A DNA stretch of 64,000 bases from contig CADCLG010000016.1 of NCBI GenBank assembly GCA_902802305.1, positions 1-64,000 of the forward strand, in the 5' to 3' direction. The notes under the pieces were generated by a model, which was not told the DNA's origin, ran no database searches, and saw only the letters and a list, made by a program, of their open reading frames with translations. Positions 16,603-24,583 of the stretch are shown here, in pieces (within the stretch, counting starts at the first letter, position 1; the number at the start of each line of letters is the position of its first letter). The position numbers were made by a program, and so were the translations under genes. Origin of the DNA: an uncultured Spirochaetaceae bacterium. Lineage in GTDB: Bacteria; Spirochaetota; Spirochaetia; Treponematales; Treponemataceae.

Positions 16603-17886
16603 TTATTTTATAAACTTTTTATAGTATTCTACAAGTCTTTCAGTTTCCGGATAGAGAACATATCCCTTTTTATTTAACACATAATCATAGTTTTCCATTA
16701 TAATACAGGCAGTCATTTCATCCAGAGACAAAGTCAGATAGCGGTTACGATATTCTTCTGTTGATTGAGGACGGCCAGGTTCAATTTTATCTGCAAGAAA
16801 AAGACATTTTGTCAAATCACACATTCCAAGCTTGCCCGAAGTATGAAAAGCAACCGCTTCAAGAATGTCACTGTCATTTATTCCAAACTTTTCCTTCATT
16901 AAAATAGCAGCTGCCCGCCCATGCAAAAGTGATGGCTTGTTTTTTTCAATTTCAAGAATAGGAAGACCGTCTTTTGCAGCCGTCTTTGTAACTTTTTCGT
17001 CATCCATATCCTTGCACATATCATGACCAATTCCTGCAAGATAACCTTTTTCTGCATCCAAACCATAATGACTGCAAAGCAAACTGCACATGCTGGCAAC
17101 CCTTTCAGAATGTTCATATCTTGATTTTTTTACATGGGCTTCCGTATAAGCACGTATTTCTTCAATCTTAGCTTCATAATTCATTTTCTTACATTTCCGA
17201 TTTTCTTTATCAAAATGTCTGTATAAATCATTCTTTTCAATATAAGTGTAAATCTCTGCTGGAATCAAATACTTAAAACTTCGTCCTTCAATAATTCTTT
17301 TTCTTATATCAGAAGAAGAAACTGGAAGTACAGCCTCTTTCAAAAAAGTGCAGGGATATTTAAATGCCTTTTCATCAAAACAGACATTAAAATCACCCTT
17401 ATAATCCCCTAACGGCGTATTGTTCACACTTTCCGTCACAGCAAAATCAGGATGGCTTGCACTATCATCTTTAATTCTATGGGTTATAATCAGGTCAGCA
17501 AGCTCCACTATTCTTTCCGGCTGTTTCCATTTGTCAAACTCAGAAGCAACCTCATCACCCATTATAAAAGCAAGCTTTCCCTCAAGAACTTTTGAATATT
17601 TTTTGTTGAGATATTCAATAGTATCCACAGTATAGGAAACCCCGCCTCGCTCAATTTCGCAAGGTTCAACTTCAAAATGTCCACCCCCATTAGTGCGACA
17701 GAAAAGCTCCAGCATTTTCAGACGTTTTTCAGGACTGACATCAGCATTTATTTTTTTATGAGGCGGAATAAAAGTAGGCACAAAAAGAACCTTATCATAC
17801 CCTAAATCTTTTATAACTGTATCTGCCAGCATTGCATGTCCATTATGCAAAGGATTAAAACTTCCGCCAAAAACTGCTATTTTCAT
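16603..17886 (-). CDS. nadD: NadD-YqeK fusion: nicotinate-nucleotide adenylyltransferase / HD hydrolase
   Basis: 427 residues with two enzymes. Residues 1-210 are NadD, which adenylates nicotinate mononucleotide in NAD synthesis: GGSFNPLHNGH (H14xGH17 nucleotidyl-transfer motif) and VSSSDIRKRI. From about residue 235 the rest is a YqeK-type HD domain (EHSERVASMCSLLCSHYG, AGIGHDMCKD, LLHGRAAA, AVAFHTSG, FLADKIEPGR); YqeK enzymes split diadenosine tetraphosphate. In Bacillus these are adjacent separate genes, so here they are joined in one frame; an internal ATG at 17184 begins the YqeK half and might also be used. Lies 7 nt after obg. Confidence 0.94.
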   Translation of the reverse strand: MKIAVFGGSFNPLHNGHAMLADTVIKDLGYDKVLFVPTFIPPHKKINADVSPEKRLKMLELFCRTNGGGHFEVEPCEIERGGVSYTVDTIEYLNKKYSKVLEGKLAFIMGDEVASEFDKWKQPERIVELADLIITHRIKDDSASHPDFAVTESVNNTPLGDYKGDFNVCFDEKAFKYPCTFLKEAVLPVSSSDIRKRIIEGRSFKYLIPAEIYTYIEKNDLYRHFDKENRKCKKMNYEAKIEEIRAYTEAHVKKSRYEHSERVASMCSLLCSHYGLDAEKGYLAGIGHDMCKDMDDEKVTKTAAKDGLPILEIEKNKPSLLHGRAAAILMKEKFGINDSDILEAVAFHTSGKLGMCDLTKCLFLADKIEPGRPQSTEEYRNRYLTLSLDEMTACIIMENYDYVLNKKGYVLYPETERLVEYYKKFIK

Positions 17887-17893
17887 ATACTAA

Positions 17894-19054
17894 CTACTGT
17901 TCGCTCCCAGGATACTGAACATCATCGTCATCTTCAATATAAGCCCGTGTTGCCATAAAAGAAGAAGCTGAAGCAGAGTTTTCTGAATTACCAGAATATC
18001 CACTACTAAAACCGGCAACAGAATCGTCATTTTTTTGATTCCGATTTTCAAGTTTACTTACCAGCTCAATAATTTCGTTTCTGGCATCTTTCATTCCCCG
18101 CCCAGTCAAAACAGAAACAGGAATAACTCGGGTTTCCGGTTCACTTTCTTTTATTTTATTCTCAATTTCTATAGCACGCTCAAAAGAACCTTCCACATCA
18201 ATCTTATTACAAAGAACAATTCTCGGTTTTTCAAGCAAATCATCTGAATAATTCTTTAGTTCATCACAAAGCGTGTCGTAAGCCAAAAGATAATTATCAT
18301 CAGAACAATCAACCATAAAAATAAGGCAAGAGGTACGAGTAATATGCTTTAAAAAAGTATCCCCCAGACCAAGCCCTTCAGACGCACCTTCTATAATGCC
18401 AGGAATATCGGCAATAATAATATCATTTTCATCATCAACCCTAAGCACTCCAAGATTTGGAATAATCGTTGTAAAAGGATAAGGTGCAATTTTTGGACGA
18501 GCGTTTGTAAAAGCCGTAAGCAGGGAAGATTTACCCGCATTCGGAAAACCAACCAGGCCTACATCAGCCATAATAGAAAGCTCTAGCTTTAAAAAACGAG
18601 TTTCTCCTTTTTGGCCAGGATTTGCATGTCTCGGTGCCTGATTCGTAGAAGTTTTAAAATGTACATTTCCCCAGCCACCATTACCGCCTTTCAAAAAAAC
18701 AAAGCGTTCATTTTCACTTTCAGAAGAAAAATCATAAATAATTTCATCAGTTTCGGCATCACGGATTGTAGTTCCAGGAGGAACAGGAATAACAACATCT
18801 TCACCATCAGCACCAAAGCGGTTCCAGCCCTGACCATCGCCACCGTTTCGGGCCTTAAAACAATGCTTGTGACGGAGCCCCGCCAAAGTTCGAAGATTCT
18901 TTTTTACACAAAAAATTACATCGCCACCGCGACCACCATCGCCACCATTTGGTCCACCATGAGGAATGTATTTTTCTCGTCTAAAAGCAACACAGCCATT
19001 ACCACCGTTTCCAGAACGCACTTCTATTGTTGCTTCGTCTGCAAAACCTACCAT
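17894..19054 (-). CDS. obg: GTPase Obg/CgtA
   Basis: 386 residues. N-terminal glycine-rich Obg fold (1-160; DEATIEVRSGNGGNGCVAFRREKYIPHGGPNGGDGG), then the GTPase domain with G1 GFPNAGKSSLL, switch region PFTTIIPNLG, G3 ADIPGIIEGA, G4 NKID and the SV(L)TG G5 region. A Ser/Asn-rich tail of about 40 residues is likely disordered. Obg is essential for late 50S assembly and the stringent response. It follows rpmA by 73 nt, with a terminator-like hairpin in the gap, in the classic rplU-rpmA-obg order. Confidence 0.97.
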   Translation of the reverse strand: MVGFADEATIEVRSGNGGNGCVAFRREKYIPHGGPNGGDGGRGGDVIFCVKKNLRTLAGLRHKHCFKARNGGDGQGWNRFGADGEDVVIPVPPGTTIRDAETDEIIYDFSSESENERFVFLKGGNGGWGNVHFKTSTNQAPRHANPGQKGETRFLKLELSIMADVGLVGFPNAGKSSLLTAFTNARPKIAPYPFTTIIPNLGVLRVDDENDIIIADIPGIIEGASEGLGLGDTFLKHITRTSCLIFMVDCSDDNYLLAYDTLCDELKNYSDDLLEKPRIVLCNKIDVEGSFERAIEIENKIKESEPETRVIPVSVLTGRGMKDARNEIIELVSKLENRNQKNDDSVAGFSSGYSGNSENSASASSFMATRAYIEDDDDVQYPGSEQ

Positions 19055-19077
19055 TCAGAATCTCCTTATAAAAAAAA

Positions 19078-19107
19078 TGCCCGGCAGATTCTAAGTCAAA
19101 CCGGGCA
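19078..19107 (-). terminator. Terminator or attenuator between rpmA and obg
   Basis: Minus strand: tgcccgg ... ccgggca stem (7 bp) with a 16-nt loop, followed directly by a run of eight T. It probably reduces read-through from the ribosomal protein genes into obg. Confidence 0.75.
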
Positions 19108-19127
19108 ATTCATAAGTTGAAAAAAAC

Positions 19128-19382
19128 TTACTCAGCAGCTTCTACAGCAACGTATTTGTGATTCATACGTTCGTAGTAAACAACTTTTCCATCAGCAGTA
19201 GCAAACAAACTGTCATCACCAGCTTTCATAACGTTTGTACCCGGATAGATTCTTGTTCCGCGCTGCTTTACAAGAATAGAACCTGCACTTACAAGTTCCC
19301 CAGCATATTTTTTAACACCTAAGTTCTTTGGATTTGCGTCGCGGCCGTTTTTAGCACCGCTACCACCTCTAGTTCTTCCCAT
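19128..19382 (-). CDS. rpmA: 50S ribosomal protein L27
   Basis: 84 residues. Typical bL27: [48 protein letters not shown], followed by the barrel part ([20 protein letters not shown]-like region). The N-terminus reaches the peptidyl-transferase centre; here it starts directly without the cleaved extension known in Firmicutes. It lies 22 nt after rplU. Confidence 0.97.
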   Translation of the reverse strand: MGRTRGGSGAKNGRDANPKNLGVKKYAGELVSAGSILVKQRGTRIYPGTNVMKAGDDSLFATADGKVVYYERMNHKYVAVEAAE

Positions 19383-19404
19383 AGTAGTCTCCTATATGTT
19401 CCAG

Positions 19405-19719
19405 TTATGCGAGTGTAATAGATTCAACACGTACTTTTGTGTACTGCTGTCTATGACCAATCAAGCGATGATAATCTTTCTTTGACTTGTATTTGAATAC
19501 CAAAACCTTTTTATCTTTAAAAGTTTCCTCAACAACTACAGTAACCTTAGCACCTTTTACATAAGGAGCACCAACACTGATTTTATCTCCATCACTAACA
19601 AGAAGAACAGTATCAATGTCAATTTTTGTACCTTTTTCAGCATCAAGCTTATCTACAGTAAGGACAACATCTTTTTCTGCTTTGTACTGTTTGCCCTTAA
19701 ATTCAATAGTTGCGTACAT
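19405..19719 (-). CDS. rplU: 50S ribosomal protein L21
   Basis: 104 residues, family length. MYATIEFKGKQYKAEKDVVLTVDKLDAEKG at the start and the L21 signature FKYKSKKDYHRLIGHRQQYTKVRVESI near the end. First gene of the rplU-rpmA-obg transcript. No ysxB-type protease gene is inserted between it and rpmA. Confidence 0.97.
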   Translation of the reverse strand: MYATIEFKGKQYKAEKDVVLTVDKLDAEKGTKIDIDTVLLVSDGDKISVGAPYVKGAKVTVVVEETFKDKKVLVFKYKSKKDYHRLIGHRQQYTKVRVESITLA

Positions 19720-20109
19720 ATAATACCTCTATCAAAAATTATTCATTAAAAACGCCCGCTGCAGCGGAAATAGGAAACAAAAAAATCCATTCTGCAAAAG
19801 ACTAGTGTAAGAATCCTGCATCAATATAAAACGGGGATTAAATATTTTTGCATGAAAAATCCATACACGTAACAGGAATATTACCAAAAAATACACATTT
19901 ATGCAATAGATTTACATTTTCATTTTTCATAAAGAAAAAATGGCAGAGTCGCTCTCACAACTCACCTTCCGTGGCTTACCTACGGATAACAAATATTTAT
20001 AATTTTTTTTCTCCGAAAATGGTCCGAAATCTTTAGTTTTTTACTAATTATAGAGTGTAGAGAAAAATACTCTATCAAAAAGAAACATTCATTCAAAAGG
20101 AGAGACTAT
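19720..20109. other. 390-nt intergenic region upstream of rplU and rpn
   Basis: No gene is supported. It contains the rplU leader with a palindrome ccgctgcagcgg (19756-19767) followed by a T-run on the minus strand, a 27-nt dispersed repeat (19959-19985), a small inverted repeat tagagt/actcta near 20050-20075, and the Shine-Dalgarno aaaggagag of the Rpn gene. I see no convincing -35/-10 pair for rplU. Confidence 0.5.
19959..19985 (+). repeat. 27-nt dispersed repeat, copy 2
   Basis: 25 of 27 positions match 13092-13118, in the same orientation. It lies in the rplU/rpn intergenic region. Confidence 0.7.
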
Positions 20110-21066
20110 ATGTCTGATTCAAAATCATTGCGCCCATATCCGGGAGCCATGCTAAACCCTAAAGTTGATCCGATTTTTAAATCGCTATTCACACAAAACT
20201 CAGAGGCATCAAACGCCGCTCTCACAGCTTTTCTCAGCGTCATGCTAAAGCAGAACATTTCTGATGTCACAATAACTCAGAATGAATTACCAATTGAATC
20301 CGAGCGGGATAAACAGTCAATTTTCGATATTGCCTGCAAGAGCCAGTCTGATGAAATTGATACAGAAAATAAAGTTTTAAATATAGAGATGCAAGGTCTA
20401 AACGATTTGGATTCATTCGACAACCGTTCTGAATATTATGTAGCTCATCTTTTAAATCATAATGTTAGAAAGGGAATGACCTGGCGTCAGGTTCCAGAGG
20501 CAATGATGATTTCTGTATTGAACTTTGTTTATGACGATACAATAGATGACGGATTCCTCACATATACAATGCGCCTGGAAGATGGAAAAGGTTTGAAATC
20601 TGCACGTATGAAAATTATTTATCTTGAGTTGCCAAAATACAAGGATATTCCTGATGAGCCGGTTGAAAAATTGACAACCGTGGAAAAATGGGCTAAATTC
20701 TTCTTGTACGCAGACTGCAAAGAAAAAGCAGAGTATATCAGAAAACTTGCAGATTCCGAGGAGGGCATTATGTGCGCACAGACAGCATTAGATTCAATCA
20801 GCCAGAGTGAAGCCGAATGGATTCGTGAGAGGGATTATTGGGATGCCGTTATGACAGAACGTACAATCCGCGAAGAAGCCGAAATCCGTGGATTGAAAAG
20901 CGGTATGGAAAAAGGTTTTCAACAAGGAATACAGAAAGGTATTCAACAAAAAACCTTAGATGCTGCAAGAAGTTTCTATAACAATGGGGCATCTGTAGAA
21001 CTAATTGCTAAATCTCTTGGAATGACACAAGAAGAAGTGATGGAAGCGGTAGGGGATAATGCATAA
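20110..21066 (+). CDS. Rpn family recombination-promoting nuclease / putative transposase
   Basis: 318 residues of the PD-(D/E)XK nuclease family transposase group (Rpn-like). Seen: NPKVDPIFKSLFTQN at the start, the catalytic block IFDIACKSQ ... KVLNIEMQG (Asp, then ExQ), YYVAHLLNHNVRKG, then a coiled C-terminal part with short repeats (KGFQQGIQKGIQQ) and a small helical end (GASVELIAKSLGMTQEEV). Related E. coli Rpn proteins are DNA endonucleases that promote RecA-independent recombination. A strong Shine-Dalgarno (aaggagag) precedes the ATG. Downstream lies AT-rich repetitive sequence (21065-21135) of the kind that often surrounds such genes. Confidence 0.9.
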   Translation: MSDSKSLRPYPGAMLNPKVDPIFKSLFTQNSEASNAALTAFLSVMLKQNISDVTITQNELPIESERDKQSIFDIACKSQSDEIDTENKVLNIEMQGLNDLDSFDNRSEYYVAHLLNHNVRKGMTWRQVPEAMMISVLNFVYDDTIDDGFLTYTMRLEDGKGLKSARMKIIYLELPKYKDIPDEPVEKLTTVEKWAKFFLYADCKEKAEYIRKLADSEEGIMCAQTALDSISQSEAEWIRERDYWDAVMTERTIREEAEIRGLKSGMEKGFQQGIQKGIQQKTLDAARSFYNNGASVELIAKSLGMTQEEVMEAVGDNA

Positions 21067-21135
21067 TTAAGAATTTACAATTAACAATGGAGAATTCTCA
21101 ATTAAGAATTGATAATGGATAATTGAGAATTGTTT
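21065..21135. repeat. AT-rich degenerate repeat after rpn
   Basis: Several near-copies of aattaagaattNacaatt / gataattgagaattg units, including the palindrome gagaattctc. The units are related to each other in direct and inverted orientation. Probably a low-complexity mobile-element-associated repeat. Confidence 0.5.
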
Positions 21136-21155
21136 TAGCGTTTTTAAAATGAAAA

Positions 21156-21185
21156 AACATCGGAATCTGGGAAGAAACCGATGTT
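21156..21185 (+). terminator. Terminator (bidirectional) between rpn and lipoprotein gene
   Basis: The arms aacatcgg and ccgatgtt (8 bp) flank a 14-nt loop, followed by a T-run on the plus strand and preceded by an A-run, so it can serve both convergent genes. Confidence 0.85.
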
Positions 21186-21216
21186 TTTTTTACTATATAT
21201 TGGAATTACAAAACCA

Positions 21217-21648
21217 TTATTTCTTTTCAATAGTAACAGAAGTTACAGTATAGTATGATGTATCCCAAATATTAAATTGAATTTTCCCATCTGCTTTTGC
21301 ATCCAAACTAACAATTGCATCCCAGTTTGCTGTTGCTGGATCAACCAAAGCTCCATAGCCCCAATTAACCTTTGCAGAATCAACAACAGTACCCTTAATT
21401 ACAATTTTGTAATCATCCTTATTTTCATCTGTAATTCCAATAGCTGAATATGCAATAGAACCCTGAACAGCAAAGTCATTCCATGTGAATAAGATACCAT
21501 CATTTCCACCTTCTTCTGGTGTGTCAGGTGTATCTGGCTTATCGATAACTGGTGACTCTGGGGTATCTGGATCATTTCCGCCACCGCAGCTAACAAATAC
21601 TAAAGATAATGCAGCTAATGCTGCCAAAGCTAATAATGATTTTTTCAT
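21217..21648 (-). CDS. Small lipoprotein, beta-rich, unknown function
   Basis: 143 residues. Signal peptide and lipobox (LVFVSC, acylated Cys about residue 21), then a Pro/Asp/Thr linker (DPDTPESPVIDKPDTPDTPEE) and a domain of about 85 residues (FTWNDFAVQGSIAYSAIGIT ... YKIVIKGTVV ... IQFNIWDTSYYTVTSVTIEKK) resembling a carbohydrate-binding-type beta sandwich, though no family is assigned. Strong promoter (21717-21745) and Shine-Dalgarno (aggagg), with a stable stem-loop at the 5' end of the message, suggest high expression. It is monocistronic, with a terminator just after the stop. Confidence 0.85.
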   Translation of the reverse strand: MKKSLLALAALAALSLVFVSCGGGNDPDTPESPVIDKPDTPDTPEEGGNDGILFTWNDFAVQGSIAYSAIGITDENKDDYKIVIKGTVVDSAKVNWGYGALVDPATANWDAIVSLDAKADGKIQFNIWDTSYYTVTSVTIEKK

Positions 21649-21690
21649 TTTTTTTCGTCCTCCTATGAACGTTTTGAAAATAGTCTTTAA

Positions 21691-21710
21691 TTGTAGTTTT
21701 TCAACTACAA
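21691..21710 (-). promoter_or_regulatory. 5'-terminal stem-loop of the lipoprotein mRNA
   Basis: A perfect 8-bp stem ttgtagtt/aactacaa closed by a GAAA tetraloop, at the expected 5' end of the transcript. Such 5' stem-loops protect messages from RNase attack (established for ompA in E. coli). Confidence 0.6.
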
Positions 21711-21716
21711 TTATTA

Positions 21717-21745
21717 ATTATCAACCATAAATCGTGTTTTGGCAA
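21717..21745 (-). promoter_or_regulatory. Promoter of the small lipoprotein gene
   Basis: Minus strand: TTGCCA (21740-21745), 17-nt spacer, GATAAT (21717-21722). Predicted start near 21710. Confidence 0.7.
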
Positions 21746-21819
21746 GAAAAATTTTAAAAAAAATCATAAAAATAATACTATTTTTAAGTAAAATTTTCGG
21801 AATATTTACTTAATTTCTC

Positions 21820-24195
21820 TTATTCTATAAACACGATATTGTCAGCTGCTGGTGTAATGTGAAGGTTCAGGGCTTTGCCATCCTTCCAGTCAAAATCCAG
21901 ACTATAGCCACCTTTAATCTTAACCCCACGAACATAGCCATTCTGCCATTCTTTTTGGGCAGGCAAGGCAGGAAGAAGCTTTACTGCAATTTGGCCAGAA
22001 TCCATAATTTCACTTTGAACGAGCATTCTTATAATTGCTGCATAAGCACCATAATTTCCATCAATCTGGAAAGGCGGATGATTATCTAAAAGATTTGGCA
22101 GGGTTGAATGGGAAAGTAATTTTACAATTGCAGAAAGAGCTTCATCTCCCATTCCAAGCTGGGCATAAAAATTGATAATCCAAGCCTGACTCCAGCCTGT
22201 ATGCCCTCCACCGTGGCTCAAACGCTTTTCCAAAGTCTTTTTAGCCGCAGTTACCAAAACTTCATCATTTCCATCAGCATCCTTTTTTACTGCAATAGTA
22301 TGCCCCGGAAAAAGCCCGTACAAGTGACTTATATGTCTGTGTCCAGGTTCAACTTCTTCAACTTCGCTATTCCATTCCATCAGGCTTCCGTCTTTATTCA
22401 AGCCCGGCTTTTTCAAATGTTTCAAAACATAATCAAAATCATCAAAATCTTTCTGATTATAATGATTTCCGGCTTTATCTAGACATTCCGATGCACACAA
22501 CTTTTTTGCCTTTAGACAGCTGGAAAAAATATGCTCCAGAATCATATTATCCATCTCACAACCTTCACAAAATGCCCCAACCTGACCTGCTTTTGTAACA
22601 TAAGAGTTTTCAGGCGAAACAGAAGGATTTATAACAAGATAAGGCTTACCATCGGTAGCAATCAAATCACAAGGCTGTAAAAAATCAACAAAAAATTGAC
22701 AGGCTTCGTGCATTAAATAATAATAACGACGTAAAAAATCCTTATTCTGCGTATATTCATAATGCTCCCAAATATGAGTAGCAAGCCAGGCAGCCCCAAG
22801 CACCCAGTAAGTACCGGGCAGCCAGTTATCCTGAGGGGCAGAATCTCCCCAAAAATCAAGATTGTGATGAATTACATAACCTTTGCAGCCATACATTCTT
22901 TTTGCAACATCACATCCATTTTCATAAGCTCTTTCAAGCAGATTAAAAAGAGGAAGCTCACATTCACTCAAGCCAGCCATATTCACAGGCCAGTAATTCA
23001 TTTCTGTATTGATATTTACCGTATATTTACTTCCCCAGGGAGGATCCATATAACAATTCCAAAGTCCCTGTAAGGTTGACGGCAGGATTCCCGGCTTTCT
23101 GCTTGCACTTATTAAAAGATAACGGTCAAAGTTTATGTAATAATTTACAAGATCAATATTTTCTACAGAAGCTTTTTTTAGTAATTCAGGAATTGGGCAA
23201 GTTTTTTCGTCATCTTTTGCACCATCATTACCAATATGAACTTCCATTCTTTTCCAATAAGACTGATATTCTTTTACATGCTTCTCATAAATTGCTTCAA
23301 AAACCTGCTTTAATCCATTCTTTGAATTATTTTGATTATTCTGAATCTGCTGACGAAGCTTTAAGAGCCTGTCGTAACATAGTCCTGACCAGCTGTTATT
23401 TCTGATTGCTTCATTGTATTCATTCCTTGTAATTTTTTTGCCATCCCATTTCCAGGCCTGAATATCTATAAAAAACAAAGCTTCATCACAATTCTTTCCT
23501 GTAAGACAAAAACCTGTGGTAGAAGATTCTCCACCCTTGCAAACAACTCCCGCCCCCAGACAAAATGGAATGCCATGTGAATCTTCCAGAAAAATAAATC
23601 CATCTTTTGCATAAATGCCATCAGTCCAGATTCCCCTGTCCAAATAGCCGCGAAAGTTTATTTTTCCCTTTTCACTGGCTGTAACATACATAAAAAACAT
23701 GTCATCAGGGGCACTAATCCAGCTTGTACGGCAAAACTCTACCCCTTCATCATCTGTATAAGTAACCTTTGTAGAAGCCTCCGCAAGATTTAGAGACGAA
23801 ATATAAGAATCAAGACATTCTTTTGGACTTTTATGATTTAGAGGAAAGCCACATTCAATTCCATAATTTTTTGAAGAAAAAAAGTCAATCTTAAAATCAC
23901 CGGCAGTCTGATAAACTCGTTCATTAAAAGAGGTACCTGACAAAGTCTGAAATCCCAGCTCCTGGGCTTCCATAACCTTTCCCTGCTTTACAAGCTTCCG
24001 CACTTCTTCAAGATATTTTTGTGAATCGGGATTTACACGGTCTATAGGCCCGCCAGACCATATTCCTTCTTCATTAAGCTGAATGATTTCATTGCAGGGA
24101 TGAGTTTTTACCATTGCACCAAGTCTTCCGTTTCCTAAAGGCAGATAATGCTCCCAAGTGGCGGGAACTTCTTTAAAATATAAAATATCGTTCAT
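21820..24195 (-). CDS. GH95 family alpha-L-fucosidase (or alpha-L-galactosidase)
   Basis: 791 residues, GH95 length. Seen: N-terminal sandwich opening WEHYLPLGNGRLGAMV and LNEEGIWSGGP, linker, then the helical barrel with LQGLWNCYMDPPWGSKYTVNINTEMNYWP (the paired Asn in NIN that act with the catalytic acids), HHNLDFWGDSAPQDNW, the AWLATHIWEHYEYT Glu region, HGGGHTGWSQAW and LLDNHPPFQIDGNYGAYAAI with the Asp of IDG. GH95 enzymes remove alpha-1,2-linked L-fucose (some, L-galactose) by inversion. No signal peptide, so it acts in the cytoplasm on imported oligosaccharides. It starts 21 nt after the TrpR-like gene and may share its transcript. No fucose pathway genes are nearby. Confidence 0.93.
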   Translation of the reverse strand: MNDILYFKEVPATWEHYLPLGNGRLGAMVKTHPCNEIIQLNEEGIWSGGPIDRVNPDSQKYLEEVRKLVKQGKVMEAQELGFQTLSGTSFNERVYQTAGDFKIDFFSSKNYGIECGFPLNHKSPKECLDSYISSLNLAEASTKVTYTDDEGVEFCRTSWISAPDDMFFMYVTASEKGKINFRGYLDRGIWTDGIYAKDGFIFLEDSHGIPFCLGAGVVCKGGESSTTGFCLTGKNCDEALFFIDIQAWKWDGKKITRNEYNEAIRNNSWSGLCYDRLLKLRQQIQNNQNNSKNGLKQVFEAIYEKHVKEYQSYWKRMEVHIGNDGAKDDEKTCPIPELLKKASVENIDLVNYYINFDRYLLISASRKPGILPSTLQGLWNCYMDPPWGSKYTVNINTEMNYWPVNMAGLSECELPLFNLLERAYENGCDVAKRMYGCKGYVIHHNLDFWGDSAPQDNWLPGTYWVLGAAWLATHIWEHYEYTQNKDFLRRYYYLMHEACQFFVDFLQPCDLIATDGKPYLVINPSVSPENSYVTKAGQVGAFCEGCEMDNMILEHIFSSCLKAKKLCASECLDKAGNHYNQKDFDDFDYVLKHLKKPGLNKDGSLMEWNSEVEEVEPGHRHISHLYGLFPGHTIAVKKDADGNDEVLVTAAKKTLEKRLSHGGGHTGWSQAWIINFYAQLGMGDEALSAIVKLLSHSTLPNLLDNHPPFQIDGNYGAYAAIIRMLVQSEIMDSGQIAVKLLPALPAQKEWQNGYVRGVKIKGGYSLDFDWKDGKALNLHITPAADNIVFIE

Positions 24196-24216
24196 AGAGC
24201 TTCTGTTTATAGTGAT

Positions 24217-24543
24217 TTATTTTTTCTGGGATTCCAGCACCCGTCTAAAGGCACTGTTTGGTTTGCTCAATTCGCGGGAACCGCGGGTAATTTTGCATAA
24301 AGACATTCCAAACTTTTTGGCAATTTCACGCTGAGTTGTTCCTTTTTCAATTTCTTTTACTAAAAGCCAGCGGTTCGAAATATCTTTACGTTCAGTAGGT
24401 GTAAAAATACATTCTAAGAAATCATATACCAGCTGCTCGTCTGAAGTAGCCAGTATATGACTTATTTCTTTTAGAGTTTCTTTTGTGATTTCCTCTAATT
24501 CAACATTTTTTTCTGTAATGTCATCTACTTTGTTATTATCCAT
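24217..24543 (-). CDS. TrpR/YerC-family DNA-binding regulator
   Basis: 108 residues, all helical. The C-terminal two-thirds match the Trp-repressor superfamily: FTPTERKDISNRWLLVKEIEKGTTQREIAKKFGMSLCKITRGSREL, with the helix-turn-helix TQREIAKKFGMSLCKITRGS. TrpR itself binds tryptophan and represses trp genes; the YerC/YecD branch has no assigned ligand. No trp genes lie nearby; neighbours are an Mrp ATPase (40 nt upstream) and a GH95 fucosidase (21 nt downstream), so the regulon cannot be inferred. The N-terminal 30 residues are acidic and variable. Confidence 0.85.
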   Translation of the reverse strand: MDNNKVDDITEKNVELEEITKETLKEISHILATSDEQLVYDFLECIFTPTERKDISNRWLLVKEIEKGTTQREIAKKFGMSLCKITRGSRELSKPNSAFRRVLESQKK

Positions 24544-24583
24544 AGAAACAATTATAACGTATCGTTTAAATTATTTCAAAAGA

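Noticed and set aside
19720-19770. rplU leader palindrome as an L21 autoregulatory leader
   Set aside because: The palindrome is only 12 nt with a 4-bp possible stem and no resemblance I can verify to the known Gram-positive L21 leader RNA.
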